Part shown: positions 28,665-36,813 of the stretch, piece by piece
Layout: each line of letters begins with the position of its first letter
Numbering within the stretch: position 1 is the stretch's first letter
DNA from: Anaerolineaceae bacterium
Lineage (GTDB): Bacteria > Chloroflexota > Anaerolineae > Aggregatilineales > Phototrophicaceae
DNA length: 64,000 bases
Direction: 5' to 3'
NCBI GenBank assembly: GCA_007693385.1
Contig: REDR01000043.1
Location: 124,001 to 188,000 of the forward strand
Position numbers and translations under genes: made by a program
The notes under the pieces: generated by a model
Told to the model about the DNA's origin: nothing
Seen by the model: only the letters and a program-made list of their open reading frames with translations
Databases searched by the model: none

Positions 28665-29743
28665 GCGGCGAATGTCGCGTCGTATTGCGGCGCGATGGCC
28701 TGCCAGTCATAACGGCTGATGTGGGCGCGTAGTGCGTCGCTGTCAACGTCATGTTCGCCGCGTAGATGCGCCATCAGGCAATAGCGCGGGTTATCACCAC
28801 GATACAAACAGGCGTCGCGCTGATCGGGCGGCAATAGCGCCGGATAGTTCAGGCGATCCGGCAGGATGGGCACGCAACCGCAATACAACGCTTCCGCGAT
28901 AGCGCCGCCGAAGAACTCCTGATGCGCGGTGCTGACCACATAATCCGCCCGCCACAGTAAATCGGCGTAGCTGGCGAAATCCGGCAGATAACCGAAGTGG
29001 CGGATGCGATGCGCCAGCCGCACGCGACATTCATCGAATTCGGTGCGGCTTTGCCGGACGTTCTGCCCGATGATGGCGACCTCAAAATCAAGCCCATCCT
29101 CATCTAGCCGGTACAGCGCCTCTACGAAGGCCGTCGGATTTTTATCCGCTTCCCAGCGATGATTCCACACGATTAACGGGCGTTCGTTCCGCGATGGATG
29201 GGCGGGGCGGTGCGCGTCGAATCGCTTTAGCGCCAATCCTAGCGGCAGGACGGTGGATTTCTCGCGGATGATTTCTACTGTTTGCAGTTCGTTGTAATCG
29301 CCGAAGTGCTTGAGCATATTGGGCAACGTCTTGAAGAACACATCATGATGATATTGGCTGTTGAAATAGACGGCATCGGCAGACAGCGCGCTGATATAGT
29401 TGATGAAGCCGTAGCGCCAGCCGTGACTCTGGCGGGCGTTTTGCGGATAGGTCAGTTGTGTCTCGTGGAAATACAGCGCGGTGGGGGTGCGGGCGGTGCT
29501 GTGCGCGGTCAGGGCGCGTAGCGTGCTAAGATCGACCATATCCGACACCAGCAAAAAATCAGGCTGTAGGGCGCGTTCGTCAATCATGCGGGCGATGCTG
29601 ACCGCGCCACCCTGTAACCGCCATTTCCAGAACTGCGCGGGCATGGTCAATGTCTCGATGTGGTGCTGACTATGTTCGCAGTAGCCATCAACCCATGCGC
29701 GATGACTCCCGCCGTAATACGGTTCGATCAATAGTATCTGCAT
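28640..29743 (-). CDS. DUF3524 glycosyltransferase, homologue of tRNA-queuosine alpha-mannosyltransferase
   Basis: A 367-residue GT4-like glycosyltransferase with the DUF3524 N-terminal domain. The start MQILLIEPYYGGSHRAW, then LTMPAQFWKWRLQGGA, LYFHETQLTYP, INYISALSADAVYFNSQYH, and the C-terminal IVWNHRWEADKNP and STAHQEFFGGAIAEALYCGCVPILP, follow the pattern of animal GTDC1/QTMAN. That enzyme attaches mannose to queuosine in tRNA-Asp. The genome also encodes queG (18257-19393), so the acceptor base should be present. Bacterial function for this family is, to my knowledge, not settled. It lies 6 bases downstream of the RelA/SpoT gene on the same strand, hence in one operon with the stringent-response enzyme. 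Confidence 0.85.
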   Translation of the reverse strand: MQILLIEPYYGGSHRAWVDGYCEHSQHHIETLTMPAQFWKWRLQGGAVSIARMIDERALQPDFLLVSDMVDLSTLRALTAHSTARTPTALYFHETQLTYPQNARQSHGWRYGFINYISALSADAVYFNSQYHHDVFFKTLPNMLKHFGDYNELQTVEIIREKSTVLPLGLALKRFDAHRPAHPSRNERPLIVWNHRWEADKNPTAFVEALYRLDEDGLDFEVAIIGQNVRQSRTEFDECRVRLAHRIRHFGYLPDFASYADLLWRADYVVSTAHQEFFGGAIAEALYCGCVPILPDRLNYPALLPPDQRDACLYRGDNPRYCLMAHLRGEHDVDSDALRAHISRYDWQAIAPQYDATFAAYAPASPN

Positions 29744-29749
29744 CGCGCT

Positions 29750-31954
29750 TTATTGGCTGTGCTTGCGGTATGTCTCGACCACATTATTCAGTTGTTCGAT
29801 CTTGTTCAGGATGCGTGTTAACTGGCTGTTGTGGCAAATCTCCATGATGATGTGGAACGTGGCGATTTCTGCTCGGGTGGATACTTTGACCTCCGCGATA
29901 TTGACCCGTTCATCAGCGATGATGGTGCTGATGTCGCGGATGAGTCCGGCGCGGTCATAGGCGATGATCTCGACGGGGACGGCGTAGCGCTGTTCGTCGC
30001 CGCTATCATCCCACGAGACATCCAGCAGGCGTTCGCGCTCGGTGCTGGCGATGATGTTGGGACAATCGCGCCGGTGTACGGTGACGCCGCGCCCGCGTGT
30101 CACATAGCCGACGATGTTATCGCCGGGCATCGGGCTACAACATTGCGCGATGTTGACCAGTAGGCCGCCGGTGCCGGTGATGTTAATGCCTTTGCCGTTC
30201 TCCCGCCCGACCAGCCGCGACGGGCGCACGAGATCGGTCATATCCTTCATGGTGCGCTCACTGCGCTCGGCATCCAGCACGCGATTGCTGATCTGCGCGG
30301 CGTTGATGTCGCCCGCGCCCACCGCCGCCATGAAATCTTCGATCTCTTCGTAATCGAATAGCCTGCTGACACTATCGAATGACATGCTATCAATAACGCC
30401 GACGCGCTTCAGTTCGCGTTCCACGACTTCGCGGCCTAGTGCGATGTGCTTGTCGCGGTTGAGCTTGCGGAACCAGTAGCGGATTTTGCCGCGTGCGCGG
30501 CTGGTATGCACATAACCCAGATCATGATTCAGCCAATCCATGCTCGGCCCGCCGCGCTTAGATGTGAAGATTTCGACTTGATCGCCCGATTTCAGCGTGT
30601 GATTCAAGCTGACCAGCCGCCCGTTGACTTTCGCCCCGCGACAACGATGACCGATTTCGGTGTGGATATGATACGCGAAGTCAATCGGCGTGGAGCCGAC
30701 GGGCAGATCAATGATGTCGCCTTTGGGCGTGTAGGCGTATACGCGATCTTGAAAGACTTCCGTCCGCATGGTGTCCATGAACGCTTTCGGGTCGTCGCCG
30801 ATGTCCTTGCCGAATTCCATCAGGTGGCGCAGGTAGTTCAGCCGCCTCTCGAAGCGCTCGTCATGGCGGTGGCCTTCTTTGTAGCGCCAATGGGCGGCCA
30901 CACCGTACTCAGCATGTTCGTGCATCTCCCATGTGCGGATTTGCACTTCTAGCGTTTTGCCGTTGTTGTCGATTACGGTGGTGTGCAAGCTCTGGTAGAA
31001 GTTGTCTTTGGGCGCGGCGATGTAGTCGTCAAATTCGTGCGTGACTGGCCGCCACAGCGTATGCACCAGCCCTAGCGCTAGATAGCACTCCGGCACGGTA
31101 TCGACCAGAATTCGCAGGGCGCGGACGTCGAATATCTCGTTGAACGGCAGTTGTTTCTTCTTCATCTTGCGATAGATGCTGTAGATGTGTTTCGGCCTGC
31201 CGGATACCAGCGCTTTGTGTAGATTATGCTTATCTAGCTCTTTGCGGATGATTTCGATTACGTTGTTGATGTAAGATTCGCGGTCGGCGCGGCGCTCGTC
31301 GATGCTCCCCGCGATGGAGCGATAAGAGTCGGGGTCGATGTAACGGAAGCACAGGTCTTCTAGCTCCCATTTGATCTGCCAGATACCCAGACGGCTCGCC
31401 AATGGCGCGTAAATGTCCATCGTTTCGCGGGCGATGCGTAGTTGCTTGTGCGCGGGCATGTAGCCGAGCGTTCGCATGTTGTGCAGGCGGTCAGCCAGCT
31501 TAATCAACACCACGCGCACATCGTCGCCGATGGTCAACAGCATCTTGCGGATGTATTCAAGCTCGCGGTCAGAATCGCGTGGGCGTTTGCCGTTCGGCTC
31601 TTTCTCAAGATTAATCGGCAGTTTGGTCAACTTCGTGACGCCCTGCACCAGATCAGCGACGGTGTGGCCGAATTCTGCGGCGATGTCTTCATAGGTGATG
31701 TCGGTATCTTCGATGATGTCGTGCATCAGCGCCGCCGCTATCGCTTCGGCATCCAGCTTCATTTCTGCGAGGATGTTGGCGACGGCGACGCAATGCGTGA
31801 AGTATGGCTCGCCGGATTTGCGTGTCTGTCCGGCGTGCGCCGCTTCCGCGCGTTCGTATGCGCGGGCGATCCTGCTACGATCATGCGGCGTGATGTCGTT
31901 GAGATGCTCGAATAGCGAGTCTAAATTGAGAAATTGTGCGGTGGGTGCGGACAT
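29750..31954 (-). CDS. Bifunctional (p)ppGpp synthetase/hydrolase (RelA/SpoT homologue)
   Basis: A 734-residue long RSH enzyme that makes and degrades the alarmone (p)ppGpp. The N-terminal hydrolase HD domain has HCVAVANILAEM, ALMHDIIEDTD and DRLHNMRTL, all metal-site residues intact. The synthetase domain follows with GRPKHIYSIYRKMKKKQLPF, DVRALRILVD and DNFYQSLHTTVID, and LEVQIRTWEMHEHAEYGVAAHWRYKEG. Then come the TGS domain (VYAYTPKGDIIDLPVGSTPIDFAYHIHTEIG), a zinc-finger/conserved-Cys part (NIAQCCSPMPGDNIVGYVTRGRG) and a C-terminal ACT domain. Both activities should therefore exist. AGGTG precedes the ATG. The queuosine glycosyltransferase homologue follows after 6 bases. Confidence 0.96.
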   Translation of the reverse strand: MSAPTAQFLNLDSLFEHLNDITPHDRSRIARAYERAEAAHAGQTRKSGEPYFTHCVAVANILAEMKLDAEAIAAALMHDIIEDTDITYEDIAAEFGHTVADLVQGVTKLTKLPINLEKEPNGKRPRDSDRELEYIRKMLLTIGDDVRVVLIKLADRLHNMRTLGYMPAHKQLRIARETMDIYAPLASRLGIWQIKWELEDLCFRYIDPDSYRSIAGSIDERRADRESYINNVIEIIRKELDKHNLHKALVSGRPKHIYSIYRKMKKKQLPFNEIFDVRALRILVDTVPECYLALGLVHTLWRPVTHEFDDYIAAPKDNFYQSLHTTVIDNNGKTLEVQIRTWEMHEHAEYGVAAHWRYKEGHRHDERFERRLNYLRHLMEFGKDIGDDPKAFMDTMRTEVFQDRVYAYTPKGDIIDLPVGSTPIDFAYHIHTEIGHRCRGAKVNGRLVSLNHTLKSGDQVEIFTSKRGGPSMDWLNHDLGYVHTSRARGKIRYWFRKLNRDKHIALGREVVERELKRVGVIDSMSFDSVSRLFDYEEIEDFMAAVGAGDINAAQISNRVLDAERSERTMKDMTDLVRPSRLVGRENGKGINITGTGGLLVNIAQCCSPMPGDNIVGYVTRGRGVTVHRRDCPNIIASTERERLLDVSWDDSGDEQRYAVPVEIIAYDRAGLIRDISTIIADERVNIAEVKVSTRAEIATFHIIMEICHNSQLTRILNKIEQLNNVVETYRKHSQ

Positions 31955-32083
31955 ATATCACCTGCTTGATCCCTTTTGACTCCCTATTGTACAACATAAT
32001 GGGGCTTTTCAAGCAATCCATTCCGTGCAAGATTCATCAGAAGATGATGATAATTCGTGTTCTACGCGAGGGAGCTAGGCGAG

Positions 32084-33322
32084 ATGAGCGATTTGATGAA
32101 TGTGGACGTGGCGCTAGGGCGCATACTGAATGAAATCACACGGCTGAACACGGAGACGATCCCGCTAGATACCGCGCTGGGGCGTGTGTTGGCGGCGGAC
32201 ATCATCGCCAGTGAGGACTCGCCGCCGTTTCCGACATCAGCGATGGATGGTTTCGGCGTGATTGTGGAAGATGTGGCGGGTGCGAGCCGCGATAATCCGG
32301 CGGTGCTGGATGTGGTGGCCGATGTACAGGCGGGCGATTCGCCGATGGTGAAACTCTCACGCGGGCAGGCTGTCCGCATCATGACCGGCGCGCTGGTGCC
32401 GGATAGCGTGACGGCGGTCATCCCGATTGAGCAAACCGACGGCGACTGGCAGAATCCACGCCCGCAGGTGCGGATTTACACCGACGCGGCCAGCAACGCC
32501 AACATTCGACCAGCCGGTGAGAACATCAGCGCCGGATGGGTCATCGCGCATCGTGGCGCGACCTTGCGCCCGCAGGATATCGGTATTCTAGCGGTGGCGG
32601 GACAGTCGCGGGTGCCGGTACTGCGGCAGTCGCGGGTGGTGATTATGTCCACTGGCGATGAACTGGTGCGGGTGGATCAACCGTTGAAGCCGGGCAAAAT
32701 CCGCGATTGTAACTGCATTACGCTAGCCAGCATGGTGACGGCGGCGGGTGGCATCCCGTACCGACTGCCCATCGTGGCCGACACCCGTGAGGCCGTCCGC
32801 GCCGCGTTTGAGTACGCGCTCGATCATCAGCCGGACATGATTATATCGTCTGGCGGGGTGTCGATGGGCGCGGTAGACTTTGTGCGCGAAATCATCGAGG
32901 AGATTGGCGCGGTTGATTTCTGGCGCATCAACCTCAAGCCGGGCAAGCCGCTAGCGTTCGGCAAGTTGAGAGATGTGCCCTTCTTCGGATTGCCGGGCAA
33001 TCCGGTTTCGGTGATGGTGACGTTTGATGTACTGGTCAAACCGGCTTTGCTCAAGCAGATGAATCGTGGCGACCATCTGCTCACGCGGACGGCCATCTTA
33101 CAAAAAAGTGTAAAATCTGATGGACGGCGTACCTATCTACGGGTTAAACTAAAGAAAGAGGGCGCAAACCTATATGCCGACCCCGTGCCGGTACAAAGTT
33201 CCGGCGCGTTGTGGTCTATGGTGATCGCCGATGGCCTGCTGATTATACCGGAGGGCATCGAACAGGCGCAGGCCGGCGAGTTGTATTCGGTGCGCGTCTT
33301 ACGGGCTGGTTTTGAGGAGTAG
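32084..33322 (+). CDS. moeA: Molybdopterin molybdenumtransferase
   Basis: A 412-residue MoeA that inserts molybdate into adenylylated molybdopterin to form the molybdenum cofactor. Family signatures include PPFPTSAMDGFGV, GDSPMVKLSRGQAVRIMTGALVP, RPAGENISAGWVIAHRG, VVIMSTGDELV, SSGGVSMGAVDFVREI and LPGNPVSVMVTFDV, with the C-terminal domain IV complete. The open frame begins with a GTG at 32057. I chose the ATG at 32084, which has GGAG 9 bases upstream, though an ATG at 32096 is also possible. VKOR follows 9 bases downstream. No other cofactor genes or molybdoenzymes are in the window. Confidence 0.93.
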   Translation: MSDLMNVDVALGRILNEITRLNTETIPLDTALGRVLAADIIASEDSPPFPTSAMDGFGVIVEDVAGASRDNPAVLDVVADVQAGDSPMVKLSRGQAVRIMTGALVPDSVTAVIPIEQTDGDWQNPRPQVRIYTDAASNANIRPAGENISAGWVIAHRGATLRPQDIGILAVAGQSRVPVLRQSRVVIMSTGDELVRVDQPLKPGKIRDCNCITLASMVTAAGGIPYRLPIVADTREAVRAAFEYALDHQPDMIISSGGVSMGAVDFVREIIEEIGAVDFWRINLKPGKPLAFGKLRDVPFFGLPGNPVSVMVTFDVLVKPALLKQMNRGDHLLTRTAILQKSVKSDGRRTYLRVKLKKEGANLYADPVPVQSSGALWSMVIADGLLIIPEGIEQAQAGELYSVRVLRAGFEE

Positions 33323-33331
33323 TGTATTTTC

Positions 33332-33826
33332 ATGGCGACAAAACAGAATGCGATGGGTGGCCGCCGTCCGTCCGGCTTGCGGCTGGATGCTCGGCTGATT
33401 AGTCTGGTACTGGTGGCCGCTGGCTTGCTGGTCAGTGGCTATTTGAGTTACGTTAAGGCGACGGGCGTGCCGATGGCGTGTACCGGCGAGATGTTCAATT
33501 GTGGTACGGTGCAGAACAGCGACTATTCCGAATTATTCGGCGTGCCGATTGCCTATCTGGGCTTTATGACTTACGTCGTGATCGGCGGGCTGATCTTATT
33601 GCAGGATCGTTGGGCGTTTCTGCGGGAGAATGGCATCGTGCTACTGTTCGGCGTGGTGCTGTTTGCGTGGCTGTATTCGATGTATTTGATCTATGTGCAA
33701 GGCGTCATTTTACAGGCGTGGTGCCAGTGGTGTTTGACGCACGAAGCGATCATCACCGTGTTATTCGGCGCGACGATCTGGCGGCTCAACCGCTTTTTAG
33801 CTGACGAAGAGGCGGAGTCGGTCTGA
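33332..33826 (+). CDS. Vitamin K epoxide reductase (VKOR) family thiol oxidase
   Basis: A 164-residue four-helix membrane protein. Bacterial VKORs reoxidise a DsbA-like partner and pass electrons to quinone, so they drive disulfide formation outside the membrane. The loop cysteine pair is Cys50 and Cys57 (PMACTGEMFNC), with the conserved Ser in QNSDYSELFGVPIAYLG. The active CxxC is Cys131-Cys134 (AWCQWCLTHE). The thioredoxin domain fused in many bacterial VKORs is missing, so a separate partner must exist. It is in a likely operon with moeA. Confidence 0.92.
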   Translation: MATKQNAMGGRRPSGLRLDARLISLVLVAAGLLVSGYLSYVKATGVPMACTGEMFNCGTVQNSDYSELFGVPIAYLGFMTYVVIGGLILLQDRWAFLRENGIVLLFGVVLFAWLYSMYLIYVQGVILQAWCQWCLTHEAIITVLFGATIWRLNRFLADEEAESV

Positions 33827-33837
33827 GGGCAATCTAC

Positions 33838-33860
33838 GGGGCGCAATGACGTTGCGCCCC
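33838..33860. repeat. Palindromic hairpin (copy 3), possible bidirectional terminator
   Basis: GGGGCGCAA (33838-33846) and TTGCGCCCC (33852-33860) form a perfect 9-bp stem with a TGACG loop between the converging VKOR and S1 genes. A run of six T lies 10 bases further on the plus strand, not adjacent. It resembles the repeats at 2984-3000 and 22821-22840. Confidence 0.6.
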
Positions 33861-33883
33861 TGGTTCTGCGTTTTTTAGTCGGC

Positions 33884-34591
33884 TTAGTCGCCGCGCATCA
33901 TGCGGGCGATGATCTCCGCTTGCTCTTGCCGCCGCTTCTTGCTGGCTTTGGCGCGTTTACTGCGGCTATCTTCGTTGGCGCCGTCGTCGTCAGCGTTGGC
34001 ACGGCGGAATGCCATCTCCATCGCTGTCGGCAGGTTCTCGTCGTCTTCGTCAATGATATTGGCGATTTCTTCGGCCTGCTCGCGCATACTCAGGTCGATC
34101 TTGCGCTGGCCGCGATTGACCTTCAACACACGCACGGTCACTTCCTGACCTTCGCTCACGATGTCCGACGGGTCTTTGACGAAGCCATCGGCTAGTTCGG
34201 AGACATGCACCATGCCGGGACGCTCCGCGCCGATGTCGACGAAAACGCCGAACTTTTCCATGCGGATGACTTTACCCTGATAGGTTTGTCCTTGCGAGAT
34301 GGCCTCCCACGGCAGATCGGGCGGCTTGATGGTCGTCAGTGCGATGCGTCCGGCTTTGGCGTCCACCTTGAGGACAAACGCCTGAATGGTCTCGCCGACC
34401 TTGAGGACATCTTCCAGATTGCGGACTTTGGTCTTGCCTAGCTGGGAGATGTGCAAAAGGCCATCTTGCCCGATGCCGATGTCGACGAACGCGCCGTATA
34501 GTTCCAGACGTTTGACGGTACCACTGACCGCCATGCCCGGCTTCAAGTCCTCGATTTTGCTGGGGGCATTGGTTGTTACGTCTTCGGTCAT
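33884..34591 (-). CDS. S1 RNA-binding domain protein (two S1 domains)
   Basis: A 235-residue cytoplasmic protein with two S1 OB-folds: residues about 14-88 (PGMAVSGTVKRLELYGAFVDIGIGQDGLLHISQL) and about 100-172 (QGKVIRMEKFGVFVDIGAERPGMVHVSELADGFVKDPSDIVSEG). A charged tail rich in Arg, Lys, Asp and Glu (residues 175-235) follows. It is much shorter than ribosomal protein S1 (four to six domains) and lacks nuclease or helicase parts, so it is a general S1-type RNA-binding protein that may act on ribosomes or mRNA. Similar two-domain proteins are common in Chloroflexota and Cyanobacteria (recollection). GGAG lies 6 bases upstream of the ATG. Confidence 0.85.
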   Translation of the reverse strand: MTEDVTTNAPSKIEDLKPGMAVSGTVKRLELYGAFVDIGIGQDGLLHISQLGKTKVRNLEDVLKVGETIQAFVLKVDAKAGRIALTTIKPPDLPWEAISQGQTYQGKVIRMEKFGVFVDIGAERPGMVHVSELADGFVKDPSDIVSEGQEVTVRVLKVNRGQRKIDLSMREQAEEIANIIDEDDENLPTAMEMAFRRANADDDGANEDSRSKRAKASKKRRQEQAEIIARMMRGD

Positions 34592-34675
34592 GCCCGGCTC
34601 CTTTTCCTATATGTCGATTAACGATTTGATCTATACCGGACTCGCGCCGAACGGCTTCCGGCAGTTTTTATGCAT

Positions 34676-35344
34676 CTAGTTGATCGGCGTCAGCGTAATG
34701 CTCGGTGTCAGGTCGAATTCGCCATCGGTGAACGCGCTGAAATCGCCGAAACCGCGCCACAGATACAGGTTGCTGGTATCAATGACCAGTTCCATTAAAT
34801 CTGGCGTGGTATAAGCGAAGCCAACCACCGGATTCGACTCCGCGATTTGCCCGTTCTGTCCCTCTACGAATAAGTAGATTAGCATAGGGACGTCGGTATA
34901 GTACACGCTCAACAACGCTTGATCGGACGAGACGACCTCGCCGAGCAGGTAATCCGGCTCGCCGAACTTCTCGACCACCTGACCGAACGTGACTTCTGGC
35001 GTCGTCTGCGTCACCAGAAGCGACACGGTTTCGCCGTCCTGCGTGAACATCTGACAGCAGTTATCGCCGTCAACTTGTGCCCACGCCGCACCGATCTGGC
35101 CGGTATCGGCGTCACTGCGGGTCTGCAAGCTGGTCAGTGTCTCGTCGTTTTCTACGATTTCCAGTGCGTCATTCCAGCGCGTTTCGCCGGGCGTGATGCC
35201 ACGCCAGCACGGAGCGCCGCACGGTTCATCGCTAATCAAGCTGGTATCACGCAGAAAGTCGTCGCTCACGATGCGAACTTCTGGCGCACAGGCGACGACG
35301 AGCAAGGTTAAGAGGCTTGTAAGCAAAATGAAGCGAATTTTCAT
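34676..35344 (-). CDS. Hypothetical lipoprotein
   Basis: A 222-residue protein with a clear lipoprotein signal: MKIRF basic start, hydrophobic core, and lipobox LVVAC with the modified Cys at residue 19. The mature part contains PCGAPCWRGITPGETRW and a repeating GEPD/LSVYYTD beta pattern. Four more cysteines (two pairs) could form disulfides, in line with the VKOR gene nearby. I do not recognise a family, although PCWRGI.PG.T lipoproteins recur in Chloroflexota (recollection). It is anchored to the outer face of the cytoplasmic membrane. A palindrome lies 47 bases upstream of its ATG. Confidence 0.75.
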   Translation of the reverse strand: MKIRFILLTSLLTLLVVACAPEVRIVSDDFLRDTSLISDEPCGAPCWRGITPGETRWNDALEIVENDETLTSLQTRSDADTGQIGAAWAQVDGDNCCQMFTQDGETVSLLVTQTTPEVTFGQVVEKFGEPDYLLGEVVSSDQALLSVYYTDVPMLIYLFVEGQNGQIAESNPVVGFAYTTPDLMELVIDTSNLYLWRGFGDFSAFTDGEFDLTPSITLTPIN

Positions 35345-35390
35345 TCGGGTCTGCTTTCGTTATCAATTCAAAATCCTGTTGCGGGAAGAA

Positions 35391-35408
35391 CAACAGACCT
35401 GTCTGTTG
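35391..35408. promoter_or_regulatory. Operator-like palindrome upstream of the lipoprotein gene
   Basis: CAACAGACCTGTCTGTTG is an 8+2+8 palindrome. On the minus strand a TATACT hexamer (plus 35425-35430) lies just upstream of it, so a bound repressor would block transcription of the lipoprotein gene. The ACAGACC-GTCTGT form resembles TetR-family operators; no TetR gene is in the window. Confidence 0.4.
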
Positions 35409-35502
35409 CTATAACGCGATGGGTAGTATATCGTAATCATCAGGCTTATGCTAGACCGATGTCGCCACCTTGCGACCTGTGTCATCAAACGGATTTCTGC
35501 TG

Positions 35503-36813
35503 TCACGGCGCGTCGTCAGACTGTGCCTGTGGTGTGACGGGTTGCGGCGTGGCGATAGTCACGGGCGATAGCTCCACGAGCGATGTCATACCCTCGAAGA
35601 TGTCTACCGTTTCCGATAGTCGCACGCCTTCATGCTCTACAGATACCACATAACGCCCCTGCGGTAAATCCCCGATGACAAAATTTTCGTCCCATAGCGG
35701 ATCATTGCTGATCTGGTTGATCGTCCCGTCGAATGTATAGGTGCTGGTGGTATAGGTGCGTCCGGTGGCGAGACTGCGGACTGTGACCGGCTGGGCGTCG
35801 ATGAAATTGCCGCGCTCACTGACGAATCGTCCGGCTAGCGTGCCGTGCCCGTAGTACGGTGCCATCCACAGCACCGGATTTTGTGTGTCGCCATAGCCTA
35901 GCGGTAATTCGCGCCCCATACGAACCTCAAAATGCAGATGCGGCCCGCTACTGCGTCCGGTGTTGCCGCTCAGCGCGATCACCTGTCCCATCTCAACCCG
36001 TTCGCCCGGACGCACCAGCGTTTGATCGAGATGGGCGTATAGCGTCCATAGATATTGTCCGTTCCACGTAAAATCATGCTCAATGACGATGACAATGCCA
36101 TAGCCTGCCGAGCCGGGATATAGGTCTTGTTCATCGACGGATGAGAACAGCACCGTGCCCGAACCGGCGGCGCGGACGGGCGTCCCGATGGGGTTGGACA
36201 TATCTATGCCATGATGCACCCGTGACAATCCCGCTAGCGGCAACTCACCCGTGCCGTAAGGATAGTAAAACAGGCCGAAATCCGTCGCATTGGAGTCGAT
36301 AGGGCGGGCGAAGATATAATGATCGCGCCCGAGTGGATCGCGGCTTTGTGGGACGGGCATCGACGGCGGACGCCAGTTGTCCGCCGGACGTTCGTCCTGC
36401 ACGTTGACCATCGCAATCTCGACGCCATCATCGCCTACCGCAATTGTCGGCGTTGGCGGGATGCGCGTCGGCGTGGCCGGTAAGCTGATGGGCGCTCCGG
36501 CGGTGGGTGGTTGCCCGCCGGTGATCTGCTCCGCGCTGATCGGCTCGGAGTCTGTCTCCGGCGCGGGCGGGATGGTCGGGGCGACGAACTGCGCCGCCGG
36601 AATCGCCACCGTCGGCAAGGGGGTTGTGTTGCTCCCGAAGCCGGAACTGAAAATCTCGGCGAGCGCGTCGGGGTTTTGCGTGGGCGGCGCTTGCGTCGGG
36701 ATCACGACGCGCACCGGCTCGGCGGGTTGGGCGTTTTGATATAGCAGAAAACCAAAGCCACCCAGAACCAGCAAGACGATCAAACCTGTGATGAATCCGC
36801 TAGAGTCGCCCAT
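35503..36813 (-). CDS. Membrane-anchored M23 (LytM) metallopeptidase
   Basis: A 436-residue protein of the zinc endopeptidase family that cleaves peptidoglycan cross-bridges, or activates amidases when degenerate. Residues 9-26 form one membrane helix with a short cytoplasmic start. A Pro/Thr-rich stretch (residues 35-130) spans the wall. The peptidase domain (about 190-330) has all zinc and catalytic motifs: HHGIDMSNPIGTPVRA (HxxxD), LWTLYAHLD and GPHLHFEVRMG (HxH). The remaining 100 residues form a beta-rich extension of unknown role. Its start shares one base with the stop of the upstream PD40 protein (ATTAATG read on the minus strand), so the two are translationally coupled. Confidence 0.9.
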   Translation of the reverse strand: MGDSSGFITGLIVLLVLGGFGFLLYQNAQPAEPVRVVIPTQAPPTQNPDALAEIFSSGFGSNTTPLPTVAIPAAQFVAPTIPPAPETDSEPISAEQITGGQPPTAGAPISLPATPTRIPPTPTIAVGDDGVEIAMVNVQDERPADNWRPPSMPVPQSRDPLGRDHYIFARPIDSNATDFGLFYYPYGTGELPLAGLSRVHHGIDMSNPIGTPVRAAGSGTVLFSSVDEQDLYPGSAGYGIVIVIEHDFTWNGQYLWTLYAHLDQTLVRPGERVEMGQVIALSGNTGRSSGPHLHFEVRMGRELPLGYGDTQNPVLWMAPYYGHGTLAGRFVSERGNFIDAQPVTVRSLATGRTYTTSTYTFDGTINQISNDPLWDENFVIGDLPQGRYVVSVEHEGVRLSETVDIFEGMTSLVELSPVTIATPQPVTPQAQSDDAP

